64,000 nucleotides of DNA from DATENM01 sp045807765 (lineage in GTDB: Bacteria > Acidobacteriota > Blastocatellia > UBA7656): assembly GCA_045807765.1 (NCBI GenBank), contig JBJMGU010000271.1, positions 1 through 64,000 on the forward strand, in the 5' to 3' direction. Of this stretch, positions 39,146-51,207 are shown piece after piece. The notes under the pieces were generated by a model. That model made no database searches, was not told the DNA's origin, and saw only the letters and a program-made list of their open reading frames with translations. Position 1 is the first letter of the stretch. Each line of letters starts with the position of its first letter. Both the position numbers and the translations under genes were made by a program.

Positions 39146-39577
39146 ATGAGAGGACTCATGAGCCGAAGAATTCTTACCTTAATCACCTTCTTACTCTTGA
39201 CCGTTGCCACAGCGCGCGCCCAACAGCCCGCAACCGATCACCTGGGCGAGGCGTTCTTTTCGCCCGATCTGGTGATGCAGCATCAACAGATCATCGGCCT
39301 AACCGAGCAGCAGAAGTCCATCTTCAAGACTGAGCTGCGCAAGGCGCAAATGCGCTTCACCGAGTTGCAATGGCAACTGAGCGACGAATCGGAAAAGCTG
39401 GTGGCACTCGTCAAACAGGAAGCTGTGGATGAGCAGGCGGTCCTGACGCAACTCGACAAAGTGCTCAACGCCGAGCGCGAGGTCAAACGGACGCAACTGT
39501 CGCTGCTCATCCAGATTCGCAACAACCTGACGCCCGAACAGCGCGCCAAGCTTACCGAATTGAAACGCGAGAAATGA
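39146..39577 (+). CDS. Spy/CpxP-like periplasmic protein
   Basis: 143 residues: signal peptide (ILTLITFLLLTVATARA), then a helical domain with HQQIIGLTEQQKSIFKTEL and IRNNLTPEQRAKLTELKRE, the LTxxQ motifs of the Spy/CpxP/ZraP family, known as extracytoplasmic chaperones or metal-binding stress proteins. GGAGG precedes the ATG. It follows the sigma and anti-sigma-like genes closely and likely belongs to the same envelope-stress unit. Confidence 0.8.
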   Translation: MRGLMSRRILTLITFLLLTVATARAQQPATDHLGEAFFSPDLVMQHQQIIGLTEQQKSIFKTELRKAQMRFTELQWQLSDESEKLVALVKQEAVDEQAVLTQLDKVLNAEREVKRTQLSLLIQIRNNLTPEQRAKLTELKREK

Positions 39578-39667
39578 TGAAGCGAAGCGATGAGTGATGA
39601 ACGGATGTGATGACGGCAGGCATCTCGCCGCCTGCCTTCCCGCAATTCATCACTCATCGCCCATCAT
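39574..39667. repeat. Imperfect inverted repeat with nested hairpin
   Basis: Outer arms around 39574-39600 and 39646-39667: GCGATGAGTGATGAA pairs with its complement exactly, and an outer AATGATG pairs across a bulge. Inside lies a small GC hairpin (GGCAGGC / GCCTGCC). It occupies the space between the convergent Spy-like and cupin genes, so a bidirectional terminator role is possible. Confidence 0.75.
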
Positions 39668-40041
39668 TATTTTTCGCCGCCTTCGGGGCCGTAAAACAGC
39701 ACCCACACGGCGAAGTCGTCGCTGAAGCGCTCGAACCAGTGGGCCTCGCCGGCGGCGGCAAACAGGAAATCGCCCGCCTCGAACATCTGCCGCGCACCCT
39801 CGCAGACATACTCGCCGTGACCGCTGACGACAATGTAAACCTCGTCGCGGCTGTGCGGCTTCTGCGGATCGAAGCCACGCGGCGCGTAGACTTCGAGTTG
39901 TAGGCTGCCATGCGTGAATAAAGTCACAAAACGCTGACCGCCCTCTTCGGGGAGTTTGGCCAGCGCTTCTTGAAAGCCAACCTTTCGTCGGCCCTCGACT
40001 TCGGTATTATCAGTGTTATGGGAAGTGGGATCGTTGCTCAT
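39667..40041 (-). CDS. Cupin-domain protein
   Basis: 124 residues. A single cupin: PHSRDEVYIVVSGHGEYVCEGARQMFEAGDFLFAAAGEAHWFE, giving the H-x-E-type metal site (H-S-R-D-E) and the second His (EAHWFE). Small cupins bind metals or sugars; function unknown. Stop lies inside the palindromic repeat. Confidence 0.85.
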   Translation of the reverse strand: MSNDPTSHNTDNTEVEGRRKVGFQEALAKLPEEGGQRFVTLFTHGSLQLEVYAPRGFDPQKPHSRDEVYIVVSGHGEYVCEGARQMFEAGDFLFAAAGEAHWFERFSDDFAVWVLFYGPEGGEK

Positions 40042-40092
40042 CGTCCACCTGAGTCTAATGATGTTCAGAGCCGTTTGCGATTGAGTTTGCCA

Positions 40093-40121
40093 TGTAGCGC
40101 AATCCGATAGATTGCGCTACA
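40093..40121. repeat. TGTAGCGCAA palindrome, copy 1
   Basis: Perfect 12-base arms TGTAGCGCAATC (40093-40104) and GATTGCGCTACA (40110-40121) with the 5-base loop CGATA. The outer 10 bases match those of the larger palindrome at 63715-63776. Confidence 0.85.
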
Positions 40122-40313
40122 CCCAATTGAAAACCGCTCTAAGGCAGCTAACCGTGATTGTCCGACAGAACGTTGGGCGAGAGCAAGCGACGCGACGCCC
40201 GCCAGTCCATCGCCGTCATAGCGCCGGACTTTTTCTGTCGTTATAGTATGCTTCGTAGGCGCGATGCTTGAGCAGCCTTTGTGCGCTGCGAGAATCTGGC
40301 AGGAGAGAATAAG

Positions 40314-41261
40314 ATGGAAAAGCGTCAACTCGGCAAATCAGGATTACAGGTTGCCCCGCTCACATTCGGCGGCAACGTCTTTGGCTGGACGGCAGACGAG
40401 CCGACCTCGTTTCGGCTGCTGGACGCCTTTGTCGCCGCCGGCTTCAACTTCATAGACACGGCAGACATCTACTCCCGGTGGAAGCCGGGCAATCAGGGCG
40501 GCGAATCTGAAACCATCATCGGCAAGTGGCTGCGGCAGCGCGGCAACCGAGACCGTGTGATCATCGCCACAAAAGTCGGCCTGGACATGGGGGACGGCAA
40601 GAAGGGACTATCGGCGTCTTATATCCAGCGTGCCGCTGACGATTCGCTGGCGCGTTTGCAGACTGACTACATCGATCTCTACCAGTCACACACGGACGAT
40701 ACGGAGACGCCGCTCGAAGAGACGCTAGGGGCCTTCGCGCAGTTGATTGAACAGGGTAAGGTGCGCGCCATCGGCGCGTCGAACTATTCGGGCAAGCGGT
40801 TAGCCGAAGCCCTGGAAGTCAGCCGCAAGCACGGCTATCCGCGTTACGAGAGCCTGCAACCGAACTATAACCTCTACGACCGCGCGGAGTATGAGGCCGA
40901 CATGGAGCCGGTCTGTCTTGAGCACGGCGTTGGCGTTATCAGTTACTATTCGCTGGCCAGTGGCTTTCTAACGGGCAAGTACCGTTCGGAGGCGGACCTG
41001 GCAAAAAGCCCGCGCGGCAAGGGCGTCCAGGCTTATCTGAACGAGCGCGGCTTTCGGATTCTGCGAGCGCTCGACGAAGTTGCCGGCGCTTATCATTCGA
41101 CGCCGGCGCAGGTGGCGCTTGCCTGGCTGATTGCCCGTCCGAGCATCACTGCTCCTATCGCCAGCGCCACCAGCCTGGAACAACTTGACGACCTGATCGC
41201 CGCCGCGCATCTGCAATTGGATCAGCCGGCGATTGAGAAATTGAATCAGGCGAGCGCCTGA
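40314..41261 (+). CDS. Aldo/keto reductase
   Basis: 315 residues, (alpha/beta)8 NADPH oxidoreductase. MEKRQLGKSGLQVAPLTFGGNVFG, FIDTADIYSRW (Asp and Tyr of the catalytic tetrad), VIIATKVG (Lys), DYIDLYQSHTDD (His), AIGASNYSG and SLQPNYNLYDR are typical of the YajO/YccK-like group. Substrate unknown. AGGAGAG precedes the ATG at 40314. Confidence 0.93.
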   Translation: MEKRQLGKSGLQVAPLTFGGNVFGWTADEPTSFRLLDAFVAAGFNFIDTADIYSRWKPGNQGGESETIIGKWLRQRGNRDRVIIATKVGLDMGDGKKGLSASYIQRAADDSLARLQTDYIDLYQSHTDDTETPLEETLGAFAQLIEQGKVRAIGASNYSGKRLAEALEVSRKHGYPRYESLQPNYNLYDRAEYEADMEPVCLEHGVGVISYYSLASGFLTGKYRSEADLAKSPRGKGVQAYLNERGFRILRALDEVAGAYHSTPAQVALAWLIARPSITAPIASATSLEQLDDLIAAAHLQLDQPAIEKLNQASA

Positions 41262-41315
41262 GCGCCTGCCCTGATTAACCGATGCGAGCGGCTGACGGCG
41301 CGGCTAGATAGCCTG

Positions 41316-41714
41316 CTACTCTCTGGTCGTGCCGAGCCGCTCTGCTGTTTCAACGCCAATCAACAGGTTCCAGAGGTTGTAATGCACGTCGTCTTTGGCG
41401 ACGTAGTAATTCTCAGGCTCCGCCGTCATGTCACCTGTAGCGGTGAACTCGCCGCGCTCCAGGTCCTTCAGATCAACATAGGTCGCGCCCTGCTTCAGCC
41501 GCGCCCCTTCGGGCTGCACGACGATCTGCTTGAGGTCGTCATCGAGCAGATCGTTTAACCGACGGTGCGCGTCTTTGATGTCGTAAGCCGTGCGCGTCGG
41601 AGCCGCAGCCGGCGTACCGATGTTCTGCCCGGCCATCGGGTTCGTGTTCAAGTCGCGCATGTACTCCTGCGGGTGTTTGTCGAGGTCGGCTTCCTGCGGT
41701 TTTTCCTTTGACAT
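41316..41714 (-). CDS. Conserved hypothetical protein, cytoplasmic
   Basis: 132 residues, no signal or membrane segment. Hydrophilic N-terminus (EADLDKHPQEYMRDLNTNPMAGQNIG), then a compact domain with AYDIKDAHRRLNDLLDDDLKQIVVQPEGARLKQGATYVDLKD and ending HYNLWNLLIGVETAERLG. No known family. The ATG at 41714 follows GGGAGGAG; the frame upstream has none. Confidence 0.7.
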   Translation of the reverse strand: MSKEKPQEADLDKHPQEYMRDLNTNPMAGQNIGTPAAAPTRTAYDIKDAHRRLNDLLDDDLKQIVVQPEGARLKQGATYVDLKDLERGEFTATGDMTAEPENYYVAKDDVHYNLWNLLIGVETAERLGTTRE

Positions 41715-41859
41715 AACTCCTCCCTGATAGGCAATTGCCCAACAGCGCCCGCTTATCATAATTGCAACGGCCATGCCATGCGCGGCGCGGCTTCTGCGGC
41801 CTTCACCGGCGCAACGGGCTGCCAGGCTGAAACGAAAAAAGACGTATGAGTTTGCTGCA

Positions 41860-42084
41860 ATGTTTGACAATTCTGCCAAAGTCGAAGCGCTTATCAAGCG
41901 GGCCGAGGACTTCCACACACGGCGGCGCGACAGTTTTCCGAATATTGCCGACCCGTTTCCGAAAGTCCACCGGCATACCTTTCACCGCACCGCCACGCAA
42001 GGGAAACAATTCTTTTACTACTATGACCCTGCCGCCTGCGGCTCGGCGAACCCCACCTACGGCACGATCATCATCAAGCCGTAA
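41860..42084 (+). CDS. Small hypothetical protein
   Basis: 74 residues, MFDNSAKVEALIKRAEDFHTRRRD then a Pro/His/aromatic-rich C-terminus (FHRTATQGKQFFYYYD). Synonymous positions follow the GC-rich pattern of neighbours, which favours coding, though other frames here are open too and no clear ribosome site is seen. Unknown function. Confidence 0.45.
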   Translation: MFDNSAKVEALIKRAEDFHTRRRDSFPNIADPFPKVHRHTFHRTATQGKQFFYYYDPAACGSANPTYGTIIIKP

Positions 42085-42186
42085 CCGCCGCGCCACGGCT
42101 GGCGGTCGCTCTGGCCTGAAATGTAAAAAGATGTCCGCTCTCGACTTTCCGTTTGACGACGCCACAAAAAACGCATAGCTTCATCG

Positions 42187-42212
42187 GTGGAGAGCAGTTC
42201 CCTGCTCTCCAC
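42187..42212. terminator. Hairpin with 11-base stem
   Basis: GTGGAGAGCAG (42187-42197) and CTGCTCTCCAC (42202-42212) form a perfect stem with a TTCC loop in the gap after the 74-residue gene. It could terminate transcription, but no U-run follows. Confidence 0.4.
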
Positions 42213-42277
42213 ATCTTAACCTGTGGCTGCCGCCCGGTGGTTGCGCAGCCAGGAATCTAACCCGAAAGAGAATTCCG

Positions 42278-43753
42278 ATGAAACATAAACTTGTGACGTT
42301 TGTGTTTCTGCTCGCCCTGGCTGCGCCAGCGGCGGCGCAGGCAAAGAAGACAGAGGCCACAGACTGGCACGATGTCACCCGTGACGTCTTCGTCAACAAC
42401 GATCTGGACCGCGGCGCGCAGGTCTTGACCGCCGATAACCCGACGCGCCTGGCGCTGATCTCGGCCAAGCTCGATGCCGCCATCGTGCTCGATGTCACAG
42501 AGAAGACCATGAGCGCGATGCCGAAAGACGCTTTTCATTTCGCTGCCGACCGCGCCTCGGCGAAATCCGATGCTGGCGTCGAGCTGAAGCCCGCGGGCAA
42601 GTTCACGCGCATCGACGGGCCGATCTATTCGTTTGCAGTCGGCGGCCTGCCGGTGTTGATCCGCGCGCATCCGGGCGCAGTCGGCGAACTGACTTTTGAC
42701 AAGCTCTGGGAGACCGTCCCGGTGTGGCGCGCCGAGATGGAGGCTTACACGCCCGACGCCAGGGCGGTCGCGGCGCTTAAAGCCATTGATAAAGACACAC
42801 AGCTCACTGTGATCTTCGGCACATGGTGTGGCGACAGCAAATACTATGTGCCGCGGCTGCTGCGGGCGTTGAAAGAGGCCGGCAACAACCATCTGCAAGT
42901 TAAGCTCGTCGGCGTAGACAATCAATTTCACGAGCCGGTCGCCACAGTGCAGCCGCGCCAGTTAACCAATGTGCCGACCATCATCGTCGAACGCGATGGG
43001 CACGAGACCGGGCGCATCGTCGAGACGCCTGCCGTCGAGCTGATCGAGCAAGACCTCGCAGACCTCTTGAGCGGCAAGGCAAATCCGCACAAGGGGCGCT
43101 TGGAGCGCGGCGCGAAAATCGCCTCGGGGGCTTATCAATACAAGGACGCGGGCGGCAAGCTGCGCGGCTCGGAAGATTGGGAGATGTTCAACACCGCAGA
43201 CGGTGGCCTGCTCCTGCACAGCCGCGTGGTGATGGGCGATGTCGTCACGGAAGTCTTCGAGCGCACCAACGCGCAGCACGCGCCGACCTATGTCGAGATC
43301 ACCCGCCAGCGCAATGAAGCGCGATCTCGCACCCGCATCAACATTGACAGCCACACGCTGACCGCCCGCATGCGCAGCAGCATCAGCGGCATCATTCAAC
43401 AGACGGTCGAACTGCCTGACGCGTTCAGCCTCCGCCTGCCGGCGATTGCCGCTGATGGCCTGCGGCTCGCCGACCTGAAAAGTGGTGAAACCTACAAGGC
43501 AGCTTGCTACCTCTCGCCGGCAGAGTTCGACGGCGCAATGGGGTCGCTGGCTGAGATGAGGATTGAGAGCAAAGCCGACGAAGCGGTGCGCGTGCCGGCG
43601 GGCGATTTTCAGGCGCGTCATTTCATCCGCAAGGGCGAAAAGGAGACGAGCCACCTGTGGCTGCACCCGCAACTCGGCGTGCCTGTGCGCGGCGAGGCCA
43701 ATGGGTTGGCGTTCGTGCTAACCGCGCTTGAGCTTGCGCCGCCAGCGAAGTAA
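42278..43753 (+). CDS. Exported thioredoxin-fold protein with WCGDS site
   Basis: 491 residues. Signal peptide 1-21, an N-terminal unknown domain (about 25-160), a thioredoxin fold (about 165-260) with LTVIFGTWCGDSKYYVPRLLRAL and NVPTIIVERDG (cis-Pro), then a C-terminal beta-rich domain (DWEMFNTADGGLLLHSRVVMG). The CxxC of ordinary thioredoxins is C-G-D-S, a variant seen in a separate family, so dithiol redox work is unlikely in its usual form. Function unknown. Confidence 0.75.
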   Translation: MKHKLVTFVFLLALAAPAAAQAKKTEATDWHDVTRDVFVNNDLDRGAQVLTADNPTRLALISAKLDAAIVLDVTEKTMSAMPKDAFHFAADRASAKSDAGVELKPAGKFTRIDGPIYSFAVGGLPVLIRAHPGAVGELTFDKLWETVPVWRAEMEAYTPDARAVAALKAIDKDTQLTVIFGTWCGDSKYYVPRLLRALKEAGNNHLQVKLVGVDNQFHEPVATVQPRQLTNVPTIIVERDGHETGRIVETPAVELIEQDLADLLSGKANPHKGRLERGAKIASGAYQYKDAGGKLRGSEDWEMFNTADGGLLLHSRVVMGDVVTEVFERTNAQHAPTYVEITRQRNEARSRTRINIDSHTLTARMRSSISGIIQQTVELPDAFSLRLPAIAADGLRLADLKSGETYKAACYLSPAEFDGAMGSLAEMRIESKADEAVRVPAGDFQARHFIRKGEKETSHLWLHPQLGVPVRGEANGLAFVLTALELAPPAK

Positions 43754-43816
43754 GCTATCGGCATCAAAGCTTGCGTGGACTCTCCAAATGTCAAGTTGAA
43801 CCAGGAGGAACCTTCA

Positions 43817-44074
43817 ATGAAGACCCGAATCAGTCGTCGCTCAGTGTTGAACACGATTGTGCCGGCGGCGCTTGTCAGCTTCGCATTTCCGGCGAGCGCC
43901 AAAGCCGCCGACCAGCCACATATGCAAGCGGCGCTCGATGCGCTCAGGCTCGCCAAGCGCGAGCTTGAACAGGCGACCGATGACAAAGGCGGCCACCGCG
44001 GCAAGGCCATCGGCCTGGTCAATCAAGCGATGAATCAGGTCGAGCGCGGCATTCAGTTCGACCGCAGGCATTAA
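43817..44074 (+). CDS. Small exported helical protein
   Basis: 85 residues. A twin-arginine-like N-terminus (RISRRSVLNTIVPAALVSFAFPASAKA) followed by a helical stretch LRLAKRELEQATDDKGGHRGKAIGLVNQAMNQVERGI, a small repeat-like motif I have seen in many short secreted bacterial proteins. AGGAGGAA lies 7 bases before the ATG. No role assigned. Confidence 0.7.
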   Translation: MKTRISRRSVLNTIVPAALVSFAFPASAKAADQPHMQAALDALRLAKRELEQATDDKGGHRGKAIGLVNQAMNQVERGIQFDRRH

Positions 44075-44145
44075 TCGTCGAGCGGCTGGCGAGTGGCGGT
44101 TGTCATCTTCGCCAGCCGCGCCGCTTGTACGGTGCGCCGCGTCGT

Positions 44146-45027
44146 TCATTGGACGCGGCGGCTGGCCTGCGGCAGCGCATGGCGCTGGAAGAACTCGACC
44201 ACGAGCGGCAGCGCCTCGGTCGGAAATTCGTGGCCGCCCGGATGCAGGTAAGTCGCCAGCTCGATCCCGTCGCTCCCCGGCTCAATTCTTAGATATCCTT
44301 TGCTGACCGCCCGCGCCGCTTCGGTATGCAGCACACGGCGCGCCAGCCCAACGCTTAACATCTGCCCTTCGTAAGGCACGAGCGGATCACGCTCGCCGGC
44401 GATGATGAAGAGGGAGCGCGGCTTAACCTGTTCGAGCAGCCGCCCGCCCTGTCCCGAAGCCGAGCAGAAAGCGGCGAACGGTTCGCCGCGCATTGCCCAT
44501 AAGACGTTCACAAAGCGCGCGCCGTTCGAGTGACCGAGCGCGTAGACGCGGCTCGGATCAACTTTGTAACGCCTTTCAATCTCGCCCTGCATCGCATCAA
44601 CAAAGCGCACGTCGCGGTCATTCATCTCGCCGGGATTCTTCTGCCAGCCATTGCGCTTGCCTTCCGGGTCGGTGATGCCGACGACGCCCGGCAACCCTTG
44701 CAGGTAAGCGACCGTGGCTTGCGGCCACAGCTCGTGCAGGCGCATGCGGCGCGCGACGAGCTGCGCGGTGCCGCCGTGGCCATGAAAGACCAGAACGAGC
44801 GGCGCGCCGCCCTGCGGCACGGGCGACGTGGCGGCAAAGACCAGCGCGGTGCGCGGCGCGCCGTCCACTGTGACCGTCAGGGTCGCCGCTTCACCGCGGG
44901 CGCTAACGAAACTCGCGGGATTGCGGCCCTGCCTTGCGGCGGCGTCCGAGCGCACGCCACAGCCGGCGGCGATCAACAATCCAATTATCAAGCTCAAGGC
45001 TACAACGGTTCGAGAGATGGCTCGCAT
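44146..45027 (-). CDS. Alpha/beta-hydrolase lipoprotein (LpqC/PHB-depolymerase-like esterase)
   Basis: 293 residues. Lipobox LLIAAGC at about 17-23. The esterase fold shows LVLVFHGHGGTAQLVARRM, YALGHSNGARFVNVLWAM (nucleophile Ser in GHSNG), AGERDPLVPYEG (Asp) and HPGGHEFP (His). This matches the feruloyl-esterase/PHB-depolymerase group of secreted hydrolases. Substrate unknown. Divergent from pyruvate phosphate dikinase. Confidence 0.85.
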   Translation of the reverse strand: MRAISRTVVALSLIIGLLIAAGCGVRSDAAARQGRNPASFVSARGEAATLTVTVDGAPRTALVFAATSPVPQGGAPLVLVFHGHGGTAQLVARRMRLHELWPQATVAYLQGLPGVVGITDPEGKRNGWQKNPGEMNDRDVRFVDAMQGEIERRYKVDPSRVYALGHSNGARFVNVLWAMRGEPFAAFCSASGQGGRLLEQVKPRSLFIIAGERDPLVPYEGQMLSVGLARRVLHTEAARAVSKGYLRIEPGSDGIELATYLHPGGHEFPTEALPLVVEFFQRHALPQASRRVQ

Positions 45028-45282
45028 GGCATATCCTTTCTACCTTTCATCGGCTGGCGCTGCTTTATTCGGCGCCGTTTCTTTAGACAGTCGCCGGCCC
45101 GCGAAAGTCGTGATAGTTATTTGAAAAGCCGTGCGCCGCGCCCGCCGCTTGCCGCTGATTTTTCGCCGCCGACCGCGCTTGACAAGCCGCGCCGGGTACA
45201 CGATGCTAATTGTTTGGCTAAGGGCGATAATTTCCGCCCAGTGCGCATCACGAACTTATCAGAACTCATAGGAGACTGTCAG

Positions 45283-48057
<2,775 letters not shown>

Positions 48058-48117
48058 ACAGAGTTTGACAATATTGAGCCTGACGGCGGTGAGTTTGCGA
48101 GCGTTTCGTTTAGCATC

Positions 48118-51100
48118 TCACCGCCCTTTCTTCTTGTGCTTACCCTTTCTTTGCTTGCTAGTCGGGGGTATCCGAAAACCCGGCATCTTTCTCAAAAGTT
48201 CCTGCCTCTGCTCTCTAACCCTTTCGTAACTCGGATGGTCACTGGGAAGCCCCCGAAAGTAATCCTCAATAGTCTGCCGTGCTTCGAGGCGGCGATTTAG
48301 CTGAAAAAGAGAGTACATCACACCCACTACAGAATTAGCCGTATCAGGATGATGCTCTCCAAGTAAATCTCTGCGAATCTCCAGCCCCTTCTGCAGAAAC
48401 TCTAGTGCCCGCTTGTGGTCGCCGAGAGCGCTATAGGTACTACCAACGTTGTTGAACGACAAGGCGGTGTCAGGATGCTTGTCGCCGAACAGCTCCTGGC
48501 GAATCTCCAGCGCCCTTTGTTTAAGCTCCAGCGCCCGCTTGTGATCGCCGAGATCGCCATAAGTGCCGCCGACGTTGTCGAATGATGTGGCGGTGTCAGG
48601 ATGCCTGTCGCCAAACAGCTCCTGGCGAATCTCCAGCGCTTTCTGCAGAAATTCCAGTGCGCGCTTGTGATCGCCGAGCTTACCATAACTGCTGCCAACG
48701 TTGTTGAATGACGCGGCAGTGTCAGGATGCTTGTCGCCAAATAGCTTCTGCTGAATCTCCAGCGCTTTCTGCAGAAATTCCAGTGCGCGCTTGTGATCGC
48801 CGAGCTTACCATAACTGCTGCCAACGTTGTTGAATGACGCGGCAGTGTCAGGATGCTTGTCGCCAAACAGCTCCTGGCGAATCTCCAGCGCCTTCTGCTG
48901 AAACTCCAGCGCCCGCTTGTAATCGCCCAAAGCGGAATAACTAAAGCCAAGATCGTTTAATATATGTGCTTTCAACGCCAAATCGCTGATATTGCTTTGT
49001 TCGAAGGCTGCCCATGCTTTTTCAAGCTGCGTACGAACATCGTGGTAGCGTCCGTGATGATACGACGGATATGCTTGTAGCCACATCAAATGACTTTCGT
49101 ATTTCGGCGCATATGCTGAGGCATGTTGCTCCCACGCTTGCAGGTGGTCAATCTCGCTCTCAAAAAACGGTAATTGATTGAACTCTACTCGCTTATCTTC
49201 AAACCATTTTGCCATCCGCTCACAGATTGTAGCTATCCAACTCTCCTGGCCTTTTAGTGGAACATCTTCACGCCGAACTTCGCGCACGAGCCGGTGAATG
49301 GCATAGCTTTCTGCGGCAAGGGTCTTTTGTAGCAACCGAAGTGCAGTGCCGAGACTCAACGCGCCAGTCAATTCAGCCGGATTCGGAATATCAAGTAGTG
49401 CGCACATCAAAGATAAGCTCATCGGTGCGGAACCGCTCCACGTCAATAAATTCAGAATGTCGCGTAGTAACGGCTCGTCTTGAAAAATCCCCTCGTTGAT
49501 CTTTAGCGTCGAGTAAATGTCTTTTTCATGCTTGGTGAAGCTGCCCAGGAATTTGCCCGAAAGGGCCGCTTTGACGTTCTGTTGTAGAAGTTCCAGGTAC
49601 TGTCGCCAGGGTAGTTGCCGATAGCGGACGTAGGCCCCTGCCAGTTCAAGCGCCAGTGGGAGGCCATCTAACATTCCGGCGATTTCCCTTGCCGCTCGCG
49701 CTTCGTCTTCTCCGGCGGGCGTTTGCTCACGTCCCGCTTCCTGTAACAATAGCTTGAGCGAAAGCTCATGATCTAATAGCTTCAGTTGAACAGGCTTGAA
49801 TCCTGGTTGCTCAAGCCGGCTTGTGATGAGAATGTGGGGGCTGGCTTGCGGCTCAGGCAAGTATGGTTCGATGGCATTGGTCGCTTCAACGTTATCGAAC
49901 ACCAGCAGACAATCCGAGTAAGTGCGTATACGTTGCAGGGCAATCTCCAGCTTATATTTATGCTCGGATTCCGGTGCAACCCACCGGGCTTTCTCGGCAA
50001 TGTGGATCAATTGCGAATCAATATCCTGGTCTGCATTCACCCAGATGACACCATTGGGGTATTCATTCTGAAAGCGATACGTATACTCGACGGCGAGTTG
50101 AGTCTTACCTAACCCGCCTAGCCCTTGAAACGCGGCGGTCTGGCCGATCACCGTGCGGCGGCCATTGGTGAGCTGCTCGCGCACTGCCAAAATGGTTTCC
50201 TCGCGTCCAACCACCTGAGTGCCCTTTTGCGGAAAAGGAACGTAGAAGACTGGATTGCGGGGATCGTAGGATGCGATTGGCTGACTACGAGGCGGATCGG
50301 TTTGCTCTGGCTCTGGTTTTTTTCTTGCTGGACCTGCTGCGGCAGCAACCCTGCTCAACTCACGTACTCCCTCTAGCAGCGGTAAGCCGTAATCCGCAAC
50401 CGTGACTGGCTCTACTGGCAGAGCCAATCTCTGTATATTCTCGCGCTCGGCGGCGCGAGTCAGAACGTAATGCGGGCCGGTTGTGCCATTGAAGATGTCG
50501 CTGATGCCGCGCAATTGCACACCGAAATAGGCATCATCGAGGCTGAAGCCGATAAACAAGAATGTGTGCGAGGCCATCAATTGATGCAATGTTGCCAGAG
50601 CTGCCCGGTAGCGGTGTTCAGCTTCTCCCACTTCAGGATAAAGCCGACGATAGCCATCAGGAGTTAGAATCAAATTCGTTGCGTTATGAATATAGCCATG
50701 AAGATGCCAGACCGTTGGGTGATTTATCTCTCCGCGCAGTAAGCCACTCTGTTCAGCCGGAGCCTCAATGTCCCAAACCACCAGATCATCACGCTGAGGG
50801 CATGCCCAGTGCAGCACACGATCATAGTTGGTAGTAATAACAAGCTGGCTCCCTAATTGCCATACCGCTCTTGCTAGATCAAGACTGCTATCATCAGCGT
50901 CCTTGCTCCTGCGATCAAGATGCTCCTTAATGAACTGAAACCAAACCGGGCCTAATCCTTGCCGCGCCCGCCTTGCCGCATCGAGGTAATCAGGAGGCTC
51001 AATCTGCAATAGGCCACGCACTGTATTTGCATAAGGCGACTTCTTTTCTTCATCAAGCCGGTCTGCCGCTGCCTCAAGCAGATTCTTCCAACTAGGGAAA

Positions 51101-51207
51101 AGGCGCTCGCCATGCTTATCCTTGACGGCCATAGAAACGCCTGCACCAACAAAGGGAATCACTTTGCCTTCGCGAAGACGTTCACCCAATGTTCTTGGAA
51201 TATCCAT
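48118..51207 (-). CDS. SIR2-NB-ARC-TPR protein, NLR-like, probable antiphage defence
   Basis: 1029 residues. SIR2-like domain (1-290): VIPFVGAGVSM (GAG 21-23), ITTNYD (124-129) and HLHG with His170, consistent with NAD hydrolysis. NB-ARC (about 325-600): QVVGREE, Walker A QGLGGLGKTQ (361-370), LLVFDNVE, ILITSR and LDGLPLALELAGAYV (GxPLA). C-terminal TPR domain (about 740-960) with five near-identical 42-residue repeats, then a basic Lys-rich tail. This matches known SIR2-STAND defence proteins. Lower GC than neighbours suggests acquisition. Divergent from a coiled-coil protein gene. Confidence 0.9.
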   Translation of the reverse strand: MDIPRTLGERLREGKVIPFVGAGVSMAVKDKHGERLFPSWKNLLEAAADRLDEEKKSPYANTVRGLLQIEPPDYLDAARRARQGLGPVWFQFIKEHLDRRSKDADDSSLDLARAVWQLGSQLVITTNYDRVLHWACPQRDDLVVWDIEAPAEQSGLLRGEINHPTVWHLHGYIHNATNLILTPDGYRRLYPEVGEAEHRYRAALATLHQLMASHTFLFIGFSLDDAYFGVQLRGISDIFNGTTGPHYVLTRAAERENIQRLALPVEPVTVADYGLPLLEGVRELSRVAAAAGPARKKPEPEQTDPPRSQPIASYDPRNPVFYVPFPQKGTQVVGREETILAVREQLTNGRRTVIGQTAAFQGLGGLGKTQLAVEYTYRFQNEYPNGVIWVNADQDIDSQLIHIAEKARWVAPESEHKYKLEIALQRIRTYSDCLLVFDNVEATNAIEPYLPEPQASPHILITSRLEQPGFKPVQLKLLDHELSLKLLLQEAGREQTPAGEDEARAAREIAGMLDGLPLALELAGAYVRYRQLPWRQYLELLQQNVKAALSGKFLGSFTKHEKDIYSTLKINEGIFQDEPLLRDILNLLTWSGSAPMSLSLMCALLDIPNPAELTGALSLGTALRLLQKTLAAESYAIHRLVREVRREDVPLKGQESWIATICERMAKWFEDKRVEFNQLPFFESEIDHLQAWEQHASAYAPKYESHLMWLQAYPSYHHGRYHDVRTQLEKAWAAFEQSNISDLALKAHILNDLGFSYSALGDYKRALEFQQKALEIRQELFGDKHPDTAASFNNVGSSYGKLGDHKRALEFLQKALEIQQKLFGDKHPDTAASFNNVGSSYGKLGDHKRALEFLQKALEIRQELFGDRHPDTATSFDNVGGTYGDLGDHKRALELKQRALEIRQELFGDKHPDTALSFNNVGSTYSALGDHKRALEFLQKGLEIRRDLLGEHHPDTANSVVGVMYSLFQLNRRLEARQTIEDYFRGLPSDHPSYERVREQRQELLRKMPGFRIPPTSKQRKGKHKKKGR
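48361..48960 (-). repeat. Five 126-bp tandem repeats coding for TPRs
   Basis: The marker sequence CGCTTGTGRTCGCC-like recurs at 48410, 48536, 48662, 48788 and 48914, exactly 126 bases apart (42 codons). Units 3 and 4 are almost identical over their length; the outer ones have diverged. The high DNA identity points to recent duplication or slippage, so copy number may vary between strains. Confidence 0.9.

Noticed and set aside
41846..42178. Alternative plus-strand frame overlapping the 74-residue gene
   Set aside because: Low-complexity Pro/Arg/Ser translation; the other frame has more ordinary residues and GC-rich third positions.
44530..45282. Long N-terminal extension of pyruvate phosphate dikinase
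   Set aside because: It runs antisense through the esterase gene, which has a lipobox and full catalytic triad; family members start at the ATG at 45283, which has its own ribosome site.
48361..48960. CRISPR-like regular repeat
   Set aside because: The 126-base period contains no unique spacers and keeps the reading frame of TPRs; it is a coding tandem repeat.
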